This document shows, piece by piece, positions 1 to 6,826 of a stretch of 46,519 nt of DNA. The notes beneath the pieces are model-generated. The model was given only the letters and a program-made list of their open reading frames with translations, was not told where the DNA came from and searched no databases. This DNA is from Eubacterium sp. (GTDB lineage Bacteria; Bacillota; Clostridia; Oscillospirales; Acutalibacteraceae), in the NCBI GenBank assembly GCA_017458975.1, contig JAFSZK010000090.1:1-46519 (forward strand), read 5' to 3'. The first letter of the stretch is position 1, and each line of letters starts with the position of its first letter. The translations under genes and the position numbers were made by a program.

Positions 1-51
1 TCATAAAGAAGGTTAGGTTTTGGCTTTATCCTTTTGCCCCTAACAACATAA

Positions 52-90
52 AAAACCGTCTGAATACGCAAGTATGAAGACGGTTTTATT
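52..90. terminator. Hairpin terminator
   Basis: AAAACCGTCT (52-61) pairs perfectly with AGACGGTTTT (78-87). The stem has A/T flanks, so it could terminate in either direction. It probably ends transcription entering from the left. Confidence 0.6.
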
Positions 91-170
91 ATGCCGTTAT
101 GACCTAAAATGATTTTGCCAAAACTGCTTCGCACCCAAAAAAGAGCATATTTTTTGTCAGAACAAAGCAC

Positions 171-209
171 AAAATCACCATTAGTCTTGCCGCCTTATGG
201 TGATTTTTA
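171..209. terminator. Hairpin terminator, bidirectional
   Basis: AAAATCACCAT (171-181) pairs with ATGGTGATTTT (197-207). The A run on one side and the T run on the other suit both strands. It may end the minus-strand ferritin-like gene that stops at 294. Confidence 0.55.
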
Positions 210-262
210 ATGAAGTTATGGCGTAAAAGATGCCATTTTTGGGCTGACATTCTTTACGACGG

Positions 263-288
263 GCGCCCCAAGGGGTGCTTTTTGTTTT
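263..288 (+). terminator. GC-rich hairpin with T tract
   Basis: A short GC-rich stem (263-268 with 273-278) is followed by TTTTGTTTTG. The T tract lies on the plus strand, so it would stop transcription coming from the left before it enters the 3' end of the minus-strand gene. Confidence 0.45.
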
Positions 289-293
289 GTTTA

Positions 294-743
294 TTATAAA
301 AATCTTCTTAAATCTTCGGTTAAGCGAAGCTCGGCGTTGACGAGTCTTTCGGCTAAATTCGTCGACTTTTCGTCGGCGTTTTTATATTGATTGATATACC
401 TTGAAAGCGACTTTACGCCCATATTACTGCCGTCGGTCATAAGGTCGGCAACCGTTGCGTCCGTCGGGTCGGCAAGATACATCGCGTTAGTTTTAACCCA
501 GCTCATACCCGTTGCAATCGGGTTAGGCATCTTGCCGTCGTCAAAGTGCTTTTCAAGCTGTTCTCCGAGCTCCTTTCCGATTGATTTATGCTCCTGCTTG
601 CTTGACGAGAGAATGTTTCTTAAATCGGGATTTTTGATTTTATCCAGTACATCGTCAATTGACTTTATCCCCATTTTAACTCCCGCGTCGCATTCGCGAA
701 GAAGCTTAACGGTATCGCCGTCTTTTCCTGTTTTATTATTCAT
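294..743 (-). CDS. Ferritin-like four-helix protein, unknown function
   Basis: A 149-residue, soluble, mostly helical protein with no signal peptide or membrane segment. The pattern of four amphipathic helices, a conserved-looking start (LLRECDAGVKMGIKSIDDVL) and a central 'MSWVKTNAMYL' stretch resemble small ferritin-like or DUF2383-type proteins common in Clostridia. I cannot name the family with certainty, and no complete diiron ExxH pair is obvious. The start is supported by GAGGTG six bases upstream of ATG at 743. It is divergent from the SGNH hydrolase gene, and the 120-bp space between them holds a TACAGT/ACTGTA inverted repeat. Function is unknown; stress or storage roles would be guesses. 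Confidence 0.6.
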   Translation of the reverse strand: MNNKTGKDGDTVKLLRECDAGVKMGIKSIDDVLDKIKNPDLRNILSSSKQEHKSIGKELGEQLEKHFDDGKMPNPIATGMSWVKTNAMYLADPTDATVADLMTDGSNMGVKSLSRYINQYKNADEKSTNLAERLVNAELRLTEDLRRFL

Positions 744-795
744 ATTATCACCTCGCTAATATTATTAACCGAAAAATGAAATATAAACATAACGA

Positions 796-839
796 TACAG
801 TCGGTTTTACTGTACATTTCTTTTATTCTGTGATATAAT
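796..839 (+). promoter_or_regulatory. Extended -10 promoter with inverted repeat
   Basis: TGATATAAT (831-839) is an extended -10 element, with TGTACA (811-816) 17 bp upstream as a weak -35. The inverted repeat TACAGT (796-801)/ACTGTA (809-814) overlaps the -35 and could be an operator. It would drive the SGNH hydrolase and rubrerythrin-like genes. Confidence 0.5.
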
Positions 840-865
840 ACTCTTACTTTGTCAGGAGAAATACA

Positions 866-1657
866 ATGAAAAAAAGACTGTTAATAATTATTCCGATTAT
901 AATCTGCACCGTGGCGGTGCTTGGCTTAATATGTGTAGGTGCGTTTATGGGATACGGTCCGTTTCACGCTGTCAGAAATTCGCTTACCGCTTCGTATGAG
1001 GGAAACGGCGAGGAATACAGCTTTGATAAAATTGAAGAGATAAGCTCGCCGCTTAAGGGCAAGAATATCTGTGTTCTCGGTTCCTCGGTTGTATACGGAT
1101 ATGCTTCTCAGGAATGCTCCGTTGCCGAATATTTCGGCGCGCGCTTCGGTTGTAATTATACCAAGGAAGCCGTAAGCGGTACGACCCTTGTTGATACGGG
1201 TAAGCTCTCCTATGTCAGCAGGCTCAGGGAGCTTGATAAAAACACTCACTACGACCTTTTTATCTGTCAGCTTTCGACCAATGACGCAACAAAGAAAAAG
1301 CCCCTCGGCGAGATTAGCACCGACGGTAATTTTGACACCTCTACGGTAACGGGTGCAATGGAATATATTATTAATTACGCAAGGATTACATGGGATTGTC
1401 CCGTTGTATTCTTTACGGGTTCGTATTATGAAAGTAAGGAGTATGCCGCGATGGTTACCCGACTCGGCGAGCTTAAGAAAAAATACGGTATAGGGGTAAT
1501 TGATTTATATTCCGACAAAGCGTTTAACTCTATTGGTGAAGAAAAGAGAAAGCTCTATATGAGCGACAATATTCATCCCACTAAGGCGGGCTATCGCGAC
1601 TGGTGGGGAGCAGAAATGGAAAAACAGCTTCTTGATTATTTAAAGGAGCAGAAATAA
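866..1657 (+). CDS. Membrane-anchored SGNH/GDSL hydrolase
   Basis: A 263-residue predicted esterase or acylhydrolase held outside the membrane by an N-terminal anchor (hydrophobic residues about 5-30). SGNH blocks are visible: GSS at 72-74 (Ser74 the likely nucleophile), SGTT near 103 (Gly block), STND at 136-139 (Asn138), and DNIHP at 234-238 with Asp234 and His237 completing the triad. Known family members remove acyl groups from lipids, sugars or cell-wall polymers; the substrate here cannot be read from sequence. RBS CAGGAG precedes the ATG. The next gene begins 13 bp after the stop behind its own AGGAGGG site, so the two probably share a transcript. Confidence 0.85.
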   Translation: MKKRLLIIIPIIICTVAVLGLICVGAFMGYGPFHAVRNSLTASYEGNGEEYSFDKIEEISSPLKGKNICVLGSSVVYGYASQECSVAEYFGARFGCNYTKEAVSGTTLVDTGKLSYVSRLRELDKNTHYDLFICQLSTNDATKKKPLGEISTDGNFDTSTVTGAMEYIINYARITWDCPVVFFTGSYYESKEYAAMVTRLGELKKKYGIGVIDLYSDKAFNSIGEEKRKLYMSDNIHPTKAGYRDWWGAEMEKQLLDYLKEQK

Positions 1658-1670
1658 AAAGGAGGGCACT

Positions 1671-2057
1671 ATGAGCATTTCAAACGAGGATATGAAAATC
1701 CTTTTAAAAGCGCAGCAGGGCGAGCTTGACGCAGTTTTAATGTATAACAAGCTTGCCGAGGTTGTTAAGGACGAAAAGGACGCCGAGACGTTTCGCACTC
1801 TTGCGGGCGAGGAGGGACACCATGCGTCCGTATTTAAAAATCTTACAAATCAGGTTTTAAAGCCGAAGAAAACTCTTGCGACAGTCGTTCCGCTTCTTTA
1901 TAAGCTTATAGGCAAAAAACGACTTTATCCTATTATTGCAAAGAGCGAATACGGCGCAGTTGATACGTATAAGCCGGTTGCCGAAAAGTTCCCCGAGGTT
2001 GAAAGCGTTATGAACGACGAGCACCGCCACGGTGATATAGTATCCGGTTTATTGTAA
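1671..2057 (+). CDS. Rubrerythrin-like ferritin-fold protein
   Basis: A 128-residue ferritin-like protein with a diiron ligand pattern: Glu18 in the first helix, E48xxH51 in the second, Glu93 in the third and E117xxH120 in the fourth. It lacks the C-terminal rubredoxin domain of full rubrerythrin, so any peroxidase role would need a separate electron donor. Between helices two and three there is a hydrophobic stretch (TLATVVPLLYKLI). It follows the SGNH hydrolase by 13 bp and is likely co-transcribed. Oxidative-stress protection in an anaerobe is the natural family-based guess; it is not shown by the sequence. Confidence 0.8.
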   Translation: MSISNEDMKILLKAQQGELDAVLMYNKLAEVVKDEKDAETFRTLAGEEGHHASVFKNLTNQVLKPKKTLATVVPLLYKLIGKKRLYPIIAKSEYGAVDTYKPVAEKFPEVESVMNDEHRHGDIVSGLL

Positions 2058-2074
2058 TGTAAACAGCGGGTTGC

Positions 2075-2110
2075 TTGTAATTATTCTTTTTCTGTATTAG
2101 AATAATTACA
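2075..2110 (+). promoter_or_regulatory. Promoter inside a 12-bp inverted repeat
   Basis: TTGTAA (2075-2080), a 17-bp spacer and TAGAAT (2098-2103) form a sigma-A promoter. The perfect inverted repeat TGTAATTATTCT (2076-2087)/AGAATAATTACA (2099-2110) covers both promoter elements. A protein bound here would block RNA polymerase, so autorepression by the downstream XRE regulator is the simplest reading. The RBS GGGAGGTG follows directly. Confidence 0.7.
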
Positions 2111-2123
2111 GGGAGGTGCTTTT

Positions 2124-2888
2124 ATGAATACGAAAGATGTACTTTATAAACTCAGAACCGAAAACGGGCTCTCACAGGACGAGCTTGCCCGAAAGGTTTT
2201 TGTTACCCGCCAGGCGGTATCACGCTGGGAAAACGGCGAAACCGTACCGAACACCGAAACCTTAAAGCTTCTGTCAAAGGTTTTTGACGTATCTATAAAC
2301 ACTCTTCTCGGCTCGCCGCAGAAGCTGATTTGTCAGTGCTGCGGAATGCCGCTTGAGGATGAGATTATCGGACGAAATAAGGACGGCTCGCTTAACGAGG
2401 AATACTGTAAATGGTGCTATGCCGACGGAACGTATACCTATAGCGATATGGACGAGCTTATTGAGGTCTGCGCGTCGAATATGGCGGGCGAAGGCTTTAC
2501 CGCGGAGCAGGCAAGGAAGTATTTAAAGGAGTCGCTGCCGAAGCTTAATTACTGGAAAAGGTATGAGGAGCTCGGAGACGGAGGAGAGTTTGACCTCTTT
2601 AAAAAGCAGCTGATTGACGAGATTAACGCGCTTAATGTTGAGGGTATGCCGAAGCTTGAAAATCTTAACGCGCTTGTCGGAAAATTCGTTAATATTGAAT
2701 ACCCGCTCCCCAGCGGAATAAAAGTAAGATTCCTTGACGACGGGACTACCTATCTCGGTAATCAGCTTGAAAGTGAATTCGGCGGAGACAGGTGCTTCGG
2801 AATAATTGCAAATATGGATTTTATTCTAATCTGCACCTATGAAGCCGAAGGCAAAAATCCCGAGCTTGTAATGTATAAGAAACGATAA
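2124..2888 (+). CDS. XRE-family regulator with zinc ribbon
   Basis: A 254-residue protein. Residues 1-62 form a Cro/CI-type helix-turn-helix (LSQDELARKVFVTRQAVSRWE). Residues 70-100 form a putative zinc ribbon with Cys70, Cys72/73, Cys95 and Cys98 and the GMPL motif typical of the zf_ribbon_2 group. The C-terminal half (about 105-254) is not recognised; its last part looks beta-rich and could be a ligand-binding domain. The start is fixed by GGGAGGTG six bases upstream. The promoter lies within a perfect inverted repeat, which suggests autoregulation. It is a monocistronic unit ending in a clear terminator. Confidence 0.8.
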   Translation: MNTKDVLYKLRTENGLSQDELARKVFVTRQAVSRWENGETVPNTETLKLLSKVFDVSINTLLGSPQKLICQCCGMPLEDEIIGRNKDGSLNEEYCKWCYADGTYTYSDMDELIEVCASNMAGEGFTAEQARKYLKESLPKLNYWKRYEELGDGGEFDLFKKQLIDEINALNVEGMPKLENLNALVGKFVNIEYPLPSGIKVRFLDDGTTYLGNQLESEFGGDRCFGIIANMDFILICTYEAEGKNPELVMYKKR

Positions 2889-2915
2889 AAAAACAGCCCC
2901 TCGGGGCTGTTCTTT
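2887..2915. terminator. Bidirectional terminator
   Basis: AACAGCCC (2892-2899) pairs with GGGCTGTT (2904-2911). An A run precedes the stem and a T-rich tail follows it. It lies between the convergent XRE and DUF3021 genes and can serve both. Confidence 0.85.
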
Positions 2916-3306
2916 ATTTACTCAGTAATTTGTTAATTTCTTTTTCGTTTGATTTTGAAATAAAGAAAACGGCGAGGTAAACGATAACGTAAATAATTAA
3001 GAAAGCGGGAAGCATATTCTTAATAACCTCAATTATGCTCTCTCCGTAGCCGCAAAGCGTGCAGGTTACGGTAACAACGCCGAAGGTTAAAACAAAGTGG
3101 ATTAACGTTGCCAAAAGAAGCTTAAGCCTTTCGGTATACATAATTCTTGTAATAATTCCGATTAAAAACGAGGTTACCGTCCAGCAGATAAGCTCTTTAA
3201 CAGACGCGTTTTCCGCTTTCATAATTACAAGCGAAAGGGTTGTGAATATAAAGCCGATGCCGGCGCCGATAATTCCGAAATGCAGTATATTAAGTAATGT
3301 TTTCAT
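2914..3306 (-). CDS. DUF3021-type membrane protein
   Basis: A 130-residue integral membrane protein with four predicted helices, roughly residues 8-30, 38-58, 63-85 and 98-118, and a charged C-terminus. Sequence style and its place directly behind a LytTR regulator match the DUF3021 family, whose members are regularly paired with LytTR transcription factors and are thought to modulate them; the mechanism is not established. The start lies 4 bp after the LytTR stop, with AGGAG upstream, so the two genes are translationally close. Confidence 0.75.
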   Translation of the reverse strand: MKTLLNILHFGIIGAGIGFIFTTLSLVIMKAENASVKELICWTVTSFLIGIITRIMYTERLKLLLATLIHFVLTFGVVTVTCTLCGYGESIIEVIKNMLPAFLIIYVIVYLAVFFISKSNEKEINKLLSK

Positions 3307-3310
3307 ATTA

Positions 3311-3751
3311 TTATCTCCTTACAAATTCTTTAAATCGGTTGAAATATTTTCTTGAAATAATAAGCGTTTCGCTTTTGTTTTTGAGCCTTGCGGTATAGTT
3401 TCCGCTGAACTCGGCAGAAATGGATTTAACAAAATTGATGTTAACAACCGTGCTTTTGTTTATCTGAACAAAGCCCTTTGAGCTCAGCGCTTCGCAAAGC
3501 TCGTAAAGCTTTTCCTTTACCTCGTACCTTCCGCTGTCGGTTACGGCGTAGGTCTTGCCGAGAGCCGACTCGAAATAGACTATATCGTCCGCGTTGTAAA
3601 GGAAGCTTTCGTCTTCGCCCTGAAGCATAAGCTTTCCGAACGCCGAGGAGTTCAGAAGCGAGATTATATTCATCGCTTCCTTGCTTGCAATATCTCCTTT
3701 TATGATAACCTCAAGCTCGGTGTTTTGTTCGTTTTCTAAACTGATTTTCAA
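3311..3751 (-). CDS. LytTR DNA-binding transcriptional regulator
   Basis: A 146-residue free-standing LytTR regulator without a receiver domain. The C-terminal LytTR domain (about 45-146) has the features FVQINKSTVVNINFV and ISRKYFNRF. The N-terminal 45 residues form a short alpha/beta segment seen in other LytTR/DUF3021 pairs. The start is taken as TTG at 3751, because AGGAGGTG stands 7 bp upstream of it. An ATG at 3775 would sit at about +3 of the predicted transcript and has no ribosome site. An upstream pair of 9-bp direct repeats fits a LytTR operator, so autoregulation is likely. The target beyond the DUF3021 partner is unknown. Confidence 0.85.
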   Translation of the reverse strand: MKISLENEQNTELEVIIKGDIASKEAMNIISLLNSSAFGKLMLQGEDESFLYNADDIVYFESALGKTYAVTDSGRYEVKEKLYELCEALSSKGFVQINKSTVVNINFVKSISAEFSGNYTARLKNKSETLIISRKYFNRFKEFVRR

Positions 3752-3783
3752 AACATCACCTCCTGATGACTGCATTATAACCC

Positions 3784-3812
3784 ATTATAGACTAATTGCA
3801 TTAATAATTCAA
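3784..3812 (-). promoter_or_regulatory. Sigma-A promoter of the LytTR-DUF3021 operon
   Basis: Reading the minus strand, TTGAAT (3807-3812), a 17-bp spacer and TATAAT (3784-3789) form a good promoter. It predicts a start near 3777, about 26 bases before the TTG start codon. Confidence 0.75.
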
Positions 3813-3813
3813 T

Positions 3814-3843
3814 TAAGAGGTAAAAAATTAACGCTAAGAGGTA
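3814..3843. promoter_or_regulatory. LytTR-type direct-repeat operator
   Basis: TAAGAGGTA occurs at 3814-3822 and again at 3835-3843 in the same orientation, separated by 12 bp (21 bp start to start). Two 9-bp direct repeats spaced by about two helical turns are the known geometry of LytTR binding sites such as those of AgrA. The inner repeat ends one base from the -35 box, a typical activator position. Confidence 0.7.
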
Positions 3844-3892
3844 TAAAATATAAGGTGAAATGCTTTTAATATTCTTTATTTACAAAAAACGA

Positions 3893-3917
3893 TAATAAAA
3901 AACCGCCTTTCGGCGGT
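3893..3917 (-). terminator. Terminator of the EamA transporter gene
   Basis: On the minus strand ACCGCC (stem 3912-3917/3902-3907, loop GAAA) is followed by a run of T (A run 3897-3901 on plus). Confidence 0.85.
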
Positions 3918-3929
3918 AATGGGTAATAC

Positions 3930-4355
3930 TTATATATTGATAAGCACAAGCCCTCCTGCGCAAAGTACGATTCCCGCAACCTGTTTAACGGTAATACTTT
4001 CTTTATAGAAAAGCATTGAAACAAAAATCAGAGCGACGGCAAGCGTAATATTTGCGGTAACGGATACGGTATTCATTGCCCAGCCGTTTCGGTAGGCGAG
4101 TATATACCCGAGCTCAAGCCCTATAATAACGACTCCGAGAACAAAGCTTGTCCAGTTCGTTTTTGAAAACTCCGTTATGATATTTTTATCCTTTGAGGTA
4201 ATAAAAAAGGTTATAAACGAAACTGCCGCCGCAACAAGATAGGTAATTGTAAGCGCCCCGAAGGCGTTAACCTCGCTCGGCGTTGATTTTGTACATACAT
4301 TATAAAGAATATTTGATACAACTATAATTATAATCGGGTATAGCATTGGCCACAT
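3930..4355 (-). CDS. Small EamA/DMT-family membrane transporter
   Basis: A 141-residue membrane protein with four to five predicted helices and the C-terminal pattern KESITVKQVAGIVLCAGGLVLI, typical of a single EamA repeat. Full-size EamA transporters have two repeats, so this half-size protein probably works as a dimer, like small multidrug-resistance proteins. The substrate is unknown. The start is placed at ATG 4355 because GGAGG lies 7 bp before it; an in-frame ATG at 4376 lies upstream of that ribosome site. The gene sits just behind the terminator of the response-regulator gene, leaving little room for its own promoter. Confidence 0.75.
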   Translation of the reverse strand: MWPMLYPIIIIVVSNILYNVCTKSTPSEVNAFGALTITYLVAAAVSFITFFITSKDKNIITEFSKTNWTSFVLGVVIIGLELGYILAYRNGWAMNTVSVTANITLAVALIFVSMLFYKESITVKQVAGIVLCAGGLVLINI

Positions 4356-4373
4356 ATATATTCCTCCGAAAAG

Positions 4374-4402
4374 CAAAAAAAAGCGCCGAATAATCGGCGC
4401 TT
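4374..4402 (-). terminator. Terminator after the receiver/PAS gene
   Basis: AAGCGCCGA (4381-4389) pairs with TCGGCGCTT (4394-4402); on the minus strand the stem is followed by eight T. The EamA start codon is only about 20 bp beyond, so read-through may set its expression. Confidence 0.85.
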
Positions 4403-4406
4403 AAAA

Positions 4407-5582
4407 TCAGTTTGTGTTTATAGCAAGAACAAGATATTTCTCGCCGTCCATAATCAGCTTTGAAGCTTTAAGCGTAACGCATTCGGTATTGCCGTTTAAA
4501 TTCATACGGAAATTAAGGAAATAGGATTTGCCCTTGTCAAACGCCTTTAAAATATTTTCCTTTGTAAATGAACGGATTACGGCTTCGGTATCCTCGGGGT
4601 GAACTAAGCTGAAAATGTATTTAAGACTCATTGCAAAGAAGTTTTCTCCGCTTTTGGTAAAGCCGAGCTGCTTATAAGTATCGTCAGCGCTGTATTCTAC
4701 AAAGCAATCGCTTGCAAGATGAACTAAGTAAATGCAAAAATAATCTGCAGTAAGCGCTCTGACAACGTCGGAATAAATGCTTGTGTCGTTACAAAATGAT
4801 TTCAGCTTTTCAAGCTCTGCAGCTTTAAGCTCGTTGTTTGTAATTCCGATAACGATTTGCGGTCTCTCTTCGGGGATAATCATTGCTTTTAAATGATAAT
4901 GCTCAAGCGAGCCGTTAATTTTTATTTTGTAATCAAGAGTAAGACCGTGATGAAGTCGCAGGGACGCTAAAAGATTATCCTTTTCAAACGCTGCGGCTAC
5001 TTTATCAAAGTCCTCGTCGCAAACGTTTTTATTTATCGTTTCATTGATTTTTTCAAAGAAGCCTTCGCCGCTTTTTTCTATACCGAGGGATAAAATATTG
5101 TCGTCGGTTGAAATAAACTCATATTTTCCGGTAGTCGCGTCAACAAGATATACGGTTTGATAATCCTCAAAAAGAGCGTTGATATAAGAATCAACCTCAT
5201 GACCGCTTACGCTTTTTGAGGAATTGAGCGCGTTTTCAATTCGTGCAAGAAGAACTGAGCGGGGAGGGAAGGGCTTTTTAATGAAATCAACTGCGCCTAA
5301 GCTCAGACACTCAGCCTCGCTATCCTCGTCAGAGGTTAAAACAATAACGGGAATATCTTTTAATTCGGGGTTTTTCTTGACTTCCATAAGAAAAGCAATT
5401 CCACCCATATTAGGCATAATTAAATCAAGAAGAATAAGGGATATATCGCTGTTTTCATTAAGATAAGCCAGTCCTTTTTCGCCGTCGGCAGCAAATTTAA
5501 CATTATAGCAATCACCAAGCATTACCTCAATCATTTCGGAATTAATAATATTATCATCAATCATTAAAATGTTTTTCTTCAT
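4407..5582 (-). CDS. Response regulator with two PAS-like domains
   Basis: A 391-residue cytoplasmic protein. The N-terminal receiver domain (about 1-120) has the acidic pair Asp9/Asp10, the phospho-acceptor Asp53 (LILLDLIMP), Thr84 (VLTSDE) and the KP pair in FIKKPF. Two similar regions follow (about 135-255 and 265-390), each with a 'YLVDATTGKYEFIS'-like start and a 'HPED'-like turn, consistent with PAS-type sensor domains. No DNA-binding, GGDEF or kinase output is visible, so it may act by protein contact. It lies 19 bp after a free Hpt gene and is probably co-transcribed, implying a phosphorelay with a kinase encoded elsewhere. Confidence 0.75.
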   Translation of the reverse strand: MKKNILMIDDNIINSEMIEVMLGDCYNVKFAADGEKGLAYLNENSDISLILLDLIMPNMGGIAFLMEVKKNPELKDIPVIVLTSDEDSEAECLSLGAVDFIKKPFPPRSVLLARIENALNSSKSVSGHEVDSYINALFEDYQTVYLVDATTGKYEFISTDDNILSLGIEKSGEGFFEKINETINKNVCDEDFDKVAAAFEKDNLLASLRLHHGLTLDYKIKINGSLEHYHLKAMIIPEERPQIVIGITNNELKAAELEKLKSFCNDTSIYSDVVRALTADYFCIYLVHLASDCFVEYSADDTYKQLGFTKSGENFFAMSLKYIFSLVHPEDTEAVIRSFTKENILKAFDKGKSYFLNFRMNLNGNTECVTLKASKLIMDGEKYLVLAINTN

Positions 5583-5601
5583 AGCTTTAAATTCCTTTCA
5601 T

Positions 5602-5940
5602 TTAAATCAGTTCTTTAAACTTTTCAAATCTTGAAAAAATAATATCCAGATAACCGCCGTCGTCGTCGACCGTGTTTTTACCTCTGAGCAAATCACAAAA
5701 TTCACTAACCGGAACGTAAAGCGGTGTTATTGAAAGATTACCTAACATACCCTTTAAATCATGCGCTTTGCTGAAAGCAACCTCAATTTCGCCGTTTTCA
5801 AAAGCGGCTTTCATTTTTTCAAGGTCGTCGCTTTTGAGGGCCTTTTCAACAAGTCCGAGATAAAACCCTTCGTTATTCATACACCTTTCAAGTCCCTCGT
5901 CAACGTTAACGCCCAGCGCTCTTAATTCTTCAATGTTCAA
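5602..5940 (-). CDS. Free-standing Hpt phosphotransfer protein
   Basis: A 112-residue helical protein with the Hpt motif AHDLKGMLGNL; His60 is the predicted phosphorylated residue. Such proteins pass phosphate between a hybrid kinase and a response regulator. The start appears to be TTG at 5940, with AGGATGATG upstream; no ATG fits better. A strong promoter lies just ahead. The receiver/PAS gene follows after 19 bp, making a two-gene phosphorelay operon with no histidine kinase nearby. Confidence 0.8.
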   Translation of the reverse strand: MNIEELRALGVNVDEGLERCMNNEGFYLGLVEKALKSDDLEKMKAAFENGEIEVAFSKAHDLKGMLGNLSITPLYVPVSEFCDLLRGKNTVDDDGGYLDIIFSRFEKFKELI

Positions 5941-5974
5941 ATTACATCATCCTAAAATATATTATTACTTGTCC

Positions 5975-6003
5975 ATTATACACTATATAATTGCATATAT
6001 CAA
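5975..6003 (-). promoter_or_regulatory. Promoter of the Hpt/response-regulator operon
   Basis: On the minus strand TTGATA (5998-6003), 17-bp spacer, TATAAT (5975-5980). Confidence 0.8.
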
Positions 6004-6047
6004 CAATTTTATTTATTAAAGCGGGGAATATAAGATACACTTTGGCA

Positions 6048-6076
6048 TTGGAACAAGGCGAAAAATGTGTTATAAT
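6048..6076 (+). promoter_or_regulatory. Promoter of the hemolysin III-type gene
   Basis: TTGGAA (6048-6053), 17-bp spacer, TATAAT (6071-6076), about 40 bp before the start codon. Confidence 0.75.
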
Positions 6077-6117
6077 TAATTCGGATAAATTATTGTTAAT
6101 GAAAGGAGTCGGGTGAT

Positions 6118-6783
6118 ATGAAGCCGTGGGAAGATATTTCGCTTGTGGAGTATTCGGAAAAAGAGGAGCTCGTGCATACCGTAACCCACGCTCTCGGTCT
6201 GATACTCAGCGGTTGTATTTTCGTTTACTGTCTGCTCCCTTCAATAAAAAGCGGCGACGCTCTTCGTATTATCTGCGGCTTTCTTTATTTTTTCGGCACT
6301 ACGGTTATGTTCCTGACCTCGGTATTATATCACGCCGAAAGGAATCCCAAGCGCAAAAAGCTGCTGCGCCTGCTTGACCATTGTATGATATTTTTTGCTG
6401 TCGCCGGTACGGCTACAGGCTGCGTTCCAGCGGTGTGCGAAATTGCGGGAAGGCTTCCGGGCGTTCTTATGGCGGTTTTCGCGTGGCTCGGCGCGCTGAG
6501 CGGTCTGTTTCTTACCTTTTTCTCATTTAAGACCACCCGCGCCGCTCAGATGGTTCTTTATATAGGCACCTCCTTCGCCTGCGCAATCGCGGGAGGAAAG
6601 ACGTATAAGCTGCTTCCGAGGGAGGCGTTTTATCATCTTCTTTGCGGCGGCGCATTTTTGCTTATTGGTACGGGACTCTACGGTATAGGTAAAAAGAAAC
6701 GCTATTTCCACGCTGTTTTTCACGTGTTTATAGATATCGGGCTTACGGTCTTTTTCCTCGGAATAAAAAAGTACTGTTTTTAA
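6118..6783 (+). CDS. Hemolysin III / PAQR-family membrane protein
   Basis: A 221-residue integral membrane protein with seven predicted helices. The family's conserved residues are present: E17xxxxxTH near the N-terminus (His20, His24), SxxxH (Ser68, His72), DH at 87-88, and HxxxH (His198, His202) in the last part. In eukaryotic PAQR proteins these His/Asp/Ser residues bind zinc and support ceramidase-like chemistry; bacterial members (YqfA/HlyIII) are mostly of unknown role despite the 'hemolysin' name. AAAGGAG lies 9 bp before the ATG. No terminator follows, and the next gene's promoter starts only 14 bp after the stop. Confidence 0.85.
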   Translation: MKPWEDISLVEYSEKEELVHTVTHALGLILSGCIFVYCLLPSIKSGDALRIICGFLYFFGTTVMFLTSVLYHAERNPKRKKLLRLLDHCMIFFAVAGTATGCVPAVCEIAGRLPGVLMAVFAWLGALSGLFLTFFSFKTTRAAQMVLYIGTSFACAIAGGKTYKLLPREAFYHLLCGGAFLLIGTGLYGIGKKKRYFHAVFHVFIDIGLTVFFLGIKKYCF

Positions 6784-6797
6784 TACGACGAATTGAT

Positions 6798-6826
6798 TTG
6801 AAACAATCTGTATTATATGATAAAAT
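6798..6826 (+). promoter_or_regulatory. Promoter of the GDPD gene
   Basis: TTGAAA (6798-6803), 17-bp spacer, TAAAAT (6821-6826). Transcription would begin near 6833, so translation must start downstream of that, at ATG 6855. Confidence 0.8.

Larger units (their letters stand above)
1..293. other. Non-coding region with several hairpins
   Basis: No convincing gene is seen here. The stretch holds consecutive inverted repeats: GTTAGG/CCTAAC (12-17/39-44), a 10-bp stem (52-61/78-87), an 11-bp stem (171-181/197-207) and a GC-rich stem (263-278). The last three look like terminators. A TAA at 4-6 could end a plus-strand gene lying left of the window, but that cannot be tested here. Confidence 0.5.

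Noticed and set aside
2076..2110. Inverted repeat as terminator of the rubrerythrin-like gene
   Set aside because: It lacks a T run after the stem and coincides with a good promoter, so an operator is the better reading, though a weak terminator role cannot be excluded.
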